Source of the DNA: Prevotellaceae bacterium UBA2744
Lineage (GTDB): Bacteria > Bacteroidota > Bacteroidia > Bacteroidales > Bacteroidaceae
Assembly (NCBI GenBank): GCA_002353575.1
Contig: DEJQ01000012.1
Location: 103,846 to 167,845, forward strand
Reading direction: 5' to 3'
Length of the DNA: 64,000 nucleotides
This document shows, one piece after another, positions 62,349 through 64,000 of the stretch (the first letter of the stretch is position 1; every line of letters begins with the position of its first letter). Below the pieces are notes generated by a model. That model saw only the letters and a list, made by a program, of their open reading frames with translations, searched no databases and had not been told where the DNA came from. Position numbers and translations under genes: made by a program.

Positions 62349-63101
62349 GTGAAAAAAGTCCTGTATAAGATATATTCCTATCTGGTAGCGTTGCCCCTGT
62401 TCATTATCGTTACCATAGTCGTTGCCTTGATAGTCGTCATTGCATCCTTCCTCGGTGATACCAAATACGTATCGTGGTACGTTCCTCGTCTATGGAGCCG
62501 TTTCACCATCCGTACCGGTCTCCATTCCGTAAAGTTGGAAGGTATGGAACTTATCGACCCCAGACAGAGTTATGTGTTCCTTGCCAATCATCAGGGCTAT
62601 TTCGACATCTTCCTGCTCTACGGCTACCTGCCAAACCGTTTCAAGTGGATGATGAAAGAGTACCTGCGCAAGATTCCCTTCGTAGGACTTGCCTGTGCAC
62701 GTAGTCAGCAGATATTCGTCGGCGACAGTCGCTCCAGCATTATGCATGCTGTACGCCAGGCAGAGAAAACCCTGCAGCAGGGAACGTCTATGACTATATT
62801 CCCGGAGGGAACCCGTACCCATGACGGAAAGATGAACCCCTTTAAGCGTGGAGCCTTTATGCTGGCAAGCGAAATCGGACTGCCGATTGTACCGATAACC
62901 ATAAACGGTTCGTTCGAGACATTTTCACGCAATGACTACAGTGTCAGCCAGGGAAAACTCCAGATGAAGATCCATCCGCCTATCAGTCCCGAGGAATACA
63001 AGAAGATGAACACAAAAGACTTCATGCAGCACGTCTATGAAATCATCAATAGCGGACTTGAAGAAAAATTCAGAGACAAAGAAAAGGAGTTGTGTCAATA
63101 A
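62349..63101 (+). CDS. plsC: 1-acyl-sn-glycerol-3-phosphate acyltransferase
   Basis: PlsC adds the second acyl chain to lysophosphatidic acid in phospholipid synthesis at the inner membrane. Start is GTG 62349 (MKKVLYKIYSYLVALPLF). An N-terminal membrane helix lies at about 12-35. The catalytic motif is H81-x4-D86 (NHQGYFD) and the substrate motif is FPEGTRTHDGK. The 250-residue length is usual. It is the last gene of the plus-strand run. 150 bases of non-coding sequence (63102-63251) separate it from the IS remnant; nothing definite was seen in them. Confidence 0.92.
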   Translation: MKKVLYKIYSYLVALPLFIIVTIVVALIVVIASFLGDTKYVSWYVPRLWSRFTIRTGLHSVKLEGMELIDPRQSYVFLANHQGYFDIFLLYGYLPNRFKWMMKEYLRKIPFVGLACARSQQIFVGDSRSSIMHAVRQAEKTLQQGTSMTIFPEGTRTHDGKMNPFKRGAFMLASEIGLPIVPITINGSFETFSRNDYSVSQGKLQMKIHPPISPEEYKKMNTKDFMQHVYEIINSGLEEKFRDKEKELCQ

Positions 63102-63251
63102 TTGCTGATGTGACCTCCTTTCATTTGCTAAAGTCTTCTGAATGCTTAAACTGAATCTTATCACTACATCCTTTTTGCCGGTGTGCTTACGAAATTTTGT
63201 TCGTGTGCGTACCGTTTCTTTTTTATCCCATAATTTAAGTTTCGGGAGTTC

Positions 63252-63922
63252 TTAACTCGCCATTTTACATTGATATAATTCACAGATATGGGCAAGCTCA
63301 TCAGATTCATTAACCAGAGCATCAAGCACTTCTTCATCATCGATGGAGAATACCTTGGTGATGGCTGCAACGAATTCAAGAATCGCCTGCCAGATTCTTT
63401 CACTGATAGTCAGTTCGTGGCTGTCCTGAGCCACTTGTCTGAAGAGTTCGCCTATGGTCTCGTAGTCCATGAAACGCTTCACGGCAGAGAGTATATTGTA
63501 CTGTAGTGCCACGAGGGACGTGCTTGCAATCTGCGCAGCAAAGTTGGCAGACTGGCACTTGCCAAGGCCGAGCAGTCCCTTACTCTCCTTGAAGATGACC
63601 TCCTGAGACCAGCGTCTGGAGTAAATCCTGTATGCCTCGAAGAATCCCAGCGAGAGGTCTGTCTGCGGACAATAACCTTCGTTCAAAGCCGGCTGACAAT
63701 ATGGTACATCAGCTTGCGCCAGTCGGTGCGGCCATCATTGCGGAACTCATAGAACACATCTTTACGACAACCAAGCTTGCCGCCTAAAGGCGAGCCATAG
63801 ATATTGAAAGGATTACGAATCATGAAACAAGGACATACCAACAAAAGCTGGAACACCTGTAGCAGCGAGTACTTACCTTTGCAGTGTTCTTCCGGTCCGG
63901 CTTCTGCTTCAGTATAGCTCAA
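63252..63922 (-). pseudogene. IS4-family transposase remnant, internally deleted and frameshifted
   Basis: Two frames together make a broken transposase. The C-terminal piece (63252-63686) has the IS4 signature Y-x2-R-x3-E-x6-K, seen as YSRRWSQEVIFKESK, followed by GLLGLGKCQSANFAAQIA. The N-terminal piece (63683-63922) has LLLVCPCFMIRNPFNIYGS and KDVFYEFRNDGRTDWRKLMYHI, typical of the start of such proteins. The central DDE region, roughly 200 residues, is missing, and the frames change at 63683. The element is therefore inactive. No terminal inverted repeats were identified. Confidence 0.75.
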
Positions 63923-63932
63923 GTACCGTTCC

Positions 63933-63998
63933 CGTTCAGTGTTCGTTCAATGCTCGTTCAATGCTCGTTCAATACTTGTTCAGTGTTTGTTCAATCAT
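63933..63998. repeat. 11-base tandem repeat, six units
   Basis: Six consecutive units of the form (C/T)GTTCA(A/G)T followed by three variable bases: 63933-63943, 63944-63954, 63955-63965, 63966-63976, 63977-63987 and 63988-63998. The second and third units are identical. The array borders the transposase remnant and may continue past the window edge. Confidence 0.85.
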
Positions 63999-64000
63999 AA

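Noticed and set aside
63933..63998. CRISPR array
   Set aside because: The units are 11 bases with no spacers, too short and contiguous for CRISPR.

Overview
The window looks like a chromosomal segment of a Bacteroidales bacterium, most likely Prevotellaceae (Prevotella or Segatella type). The evidence is several SusC/SusD outer-membrane pairs, many lipoproteins, families typical of the phylum (DUF4254, DUF4861, DUF4924, MtaB), and repeated Bacteroidetes-style promoters (TTTG, about 19-22 bases, then TAnnTTTG) upstream of genes. No rRNA, tRNA or CRISPR array was recognised. The species assignment is inference.

Region 1 (1-9665, minus strand). A truncated secreted protein with an Ig-like start lies at the left edge, followed by a divergent ThiD-family kinase. 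Next is a tight five-gene operon (7149 to 1149) that ends in a clear terminator. It encodes a TolC-like outer-membrane protein, an HlyD-like membrane fusion protein, a soluble zinc-ribbon protein resembling TackOD1 signalling domains, a processive family 2 glycosyltransferase, and a single-domain response regulator. The arrangement suggests a regulated exopolysaccharide synthesis and export machine using a TolC/HlyD-type conduit. It is my best candidate for an undescribed system. A large, probably surface-exposed lipoprotein lies just upstream.

Region 2 (9863-23156). Housekeeping and envelope genes: an AI-2E family permease; rsmI with two small envelope genes; a ROK sugar kinase; a LysE-type exporter, a DUF4924 gene, rfbD, purU and typA; an OmpA-type porin with a strong terminator; a GH105 unsaturated glycuronyl hydrolase; and a Ste24-like protease.

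Region 3 (23167-32307). An LPS-linked minus-strand cluster (gltX, waaA, DUF4254, GT4) stands behind a PAP2 phosphatase that appears fused to an outer-membrane barrel. An NfeD-like/flotillin pair and a GT2 glycosyltransferase follow.

Region 4 (32443-52790, minus strand). One long operon of seven genes: a multi-fasciclin lipoprotein, SusC, SusD, two more fasciclin lipoproteins, a second SusC and a second SusD. Behind it, with its own promoter, is a large secreted modular protein. No glycoside hydrolase is recognisable here, so this is not a conventional polysaccharide utilisation locus.

Region 5 (53034-63101). mtaB, a DUF4861 gene, a short ORF overlapping mfd, mfd, a Dpm1-like glycosyltransferase, pyrC, a membrane metallophosphoesterase and a PlsC-type acyltransferase. 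The right edge carries a deleted, frameshifted IS4-type transposase and an 11-base tandem repeat.

Every intergenic stretch is shorter than 300 bases. The longest are 52791-53033 (operon leader), 55664-55863 (mostly a short ORF) and 35215-35384 (promoter with a long inverted repeat).
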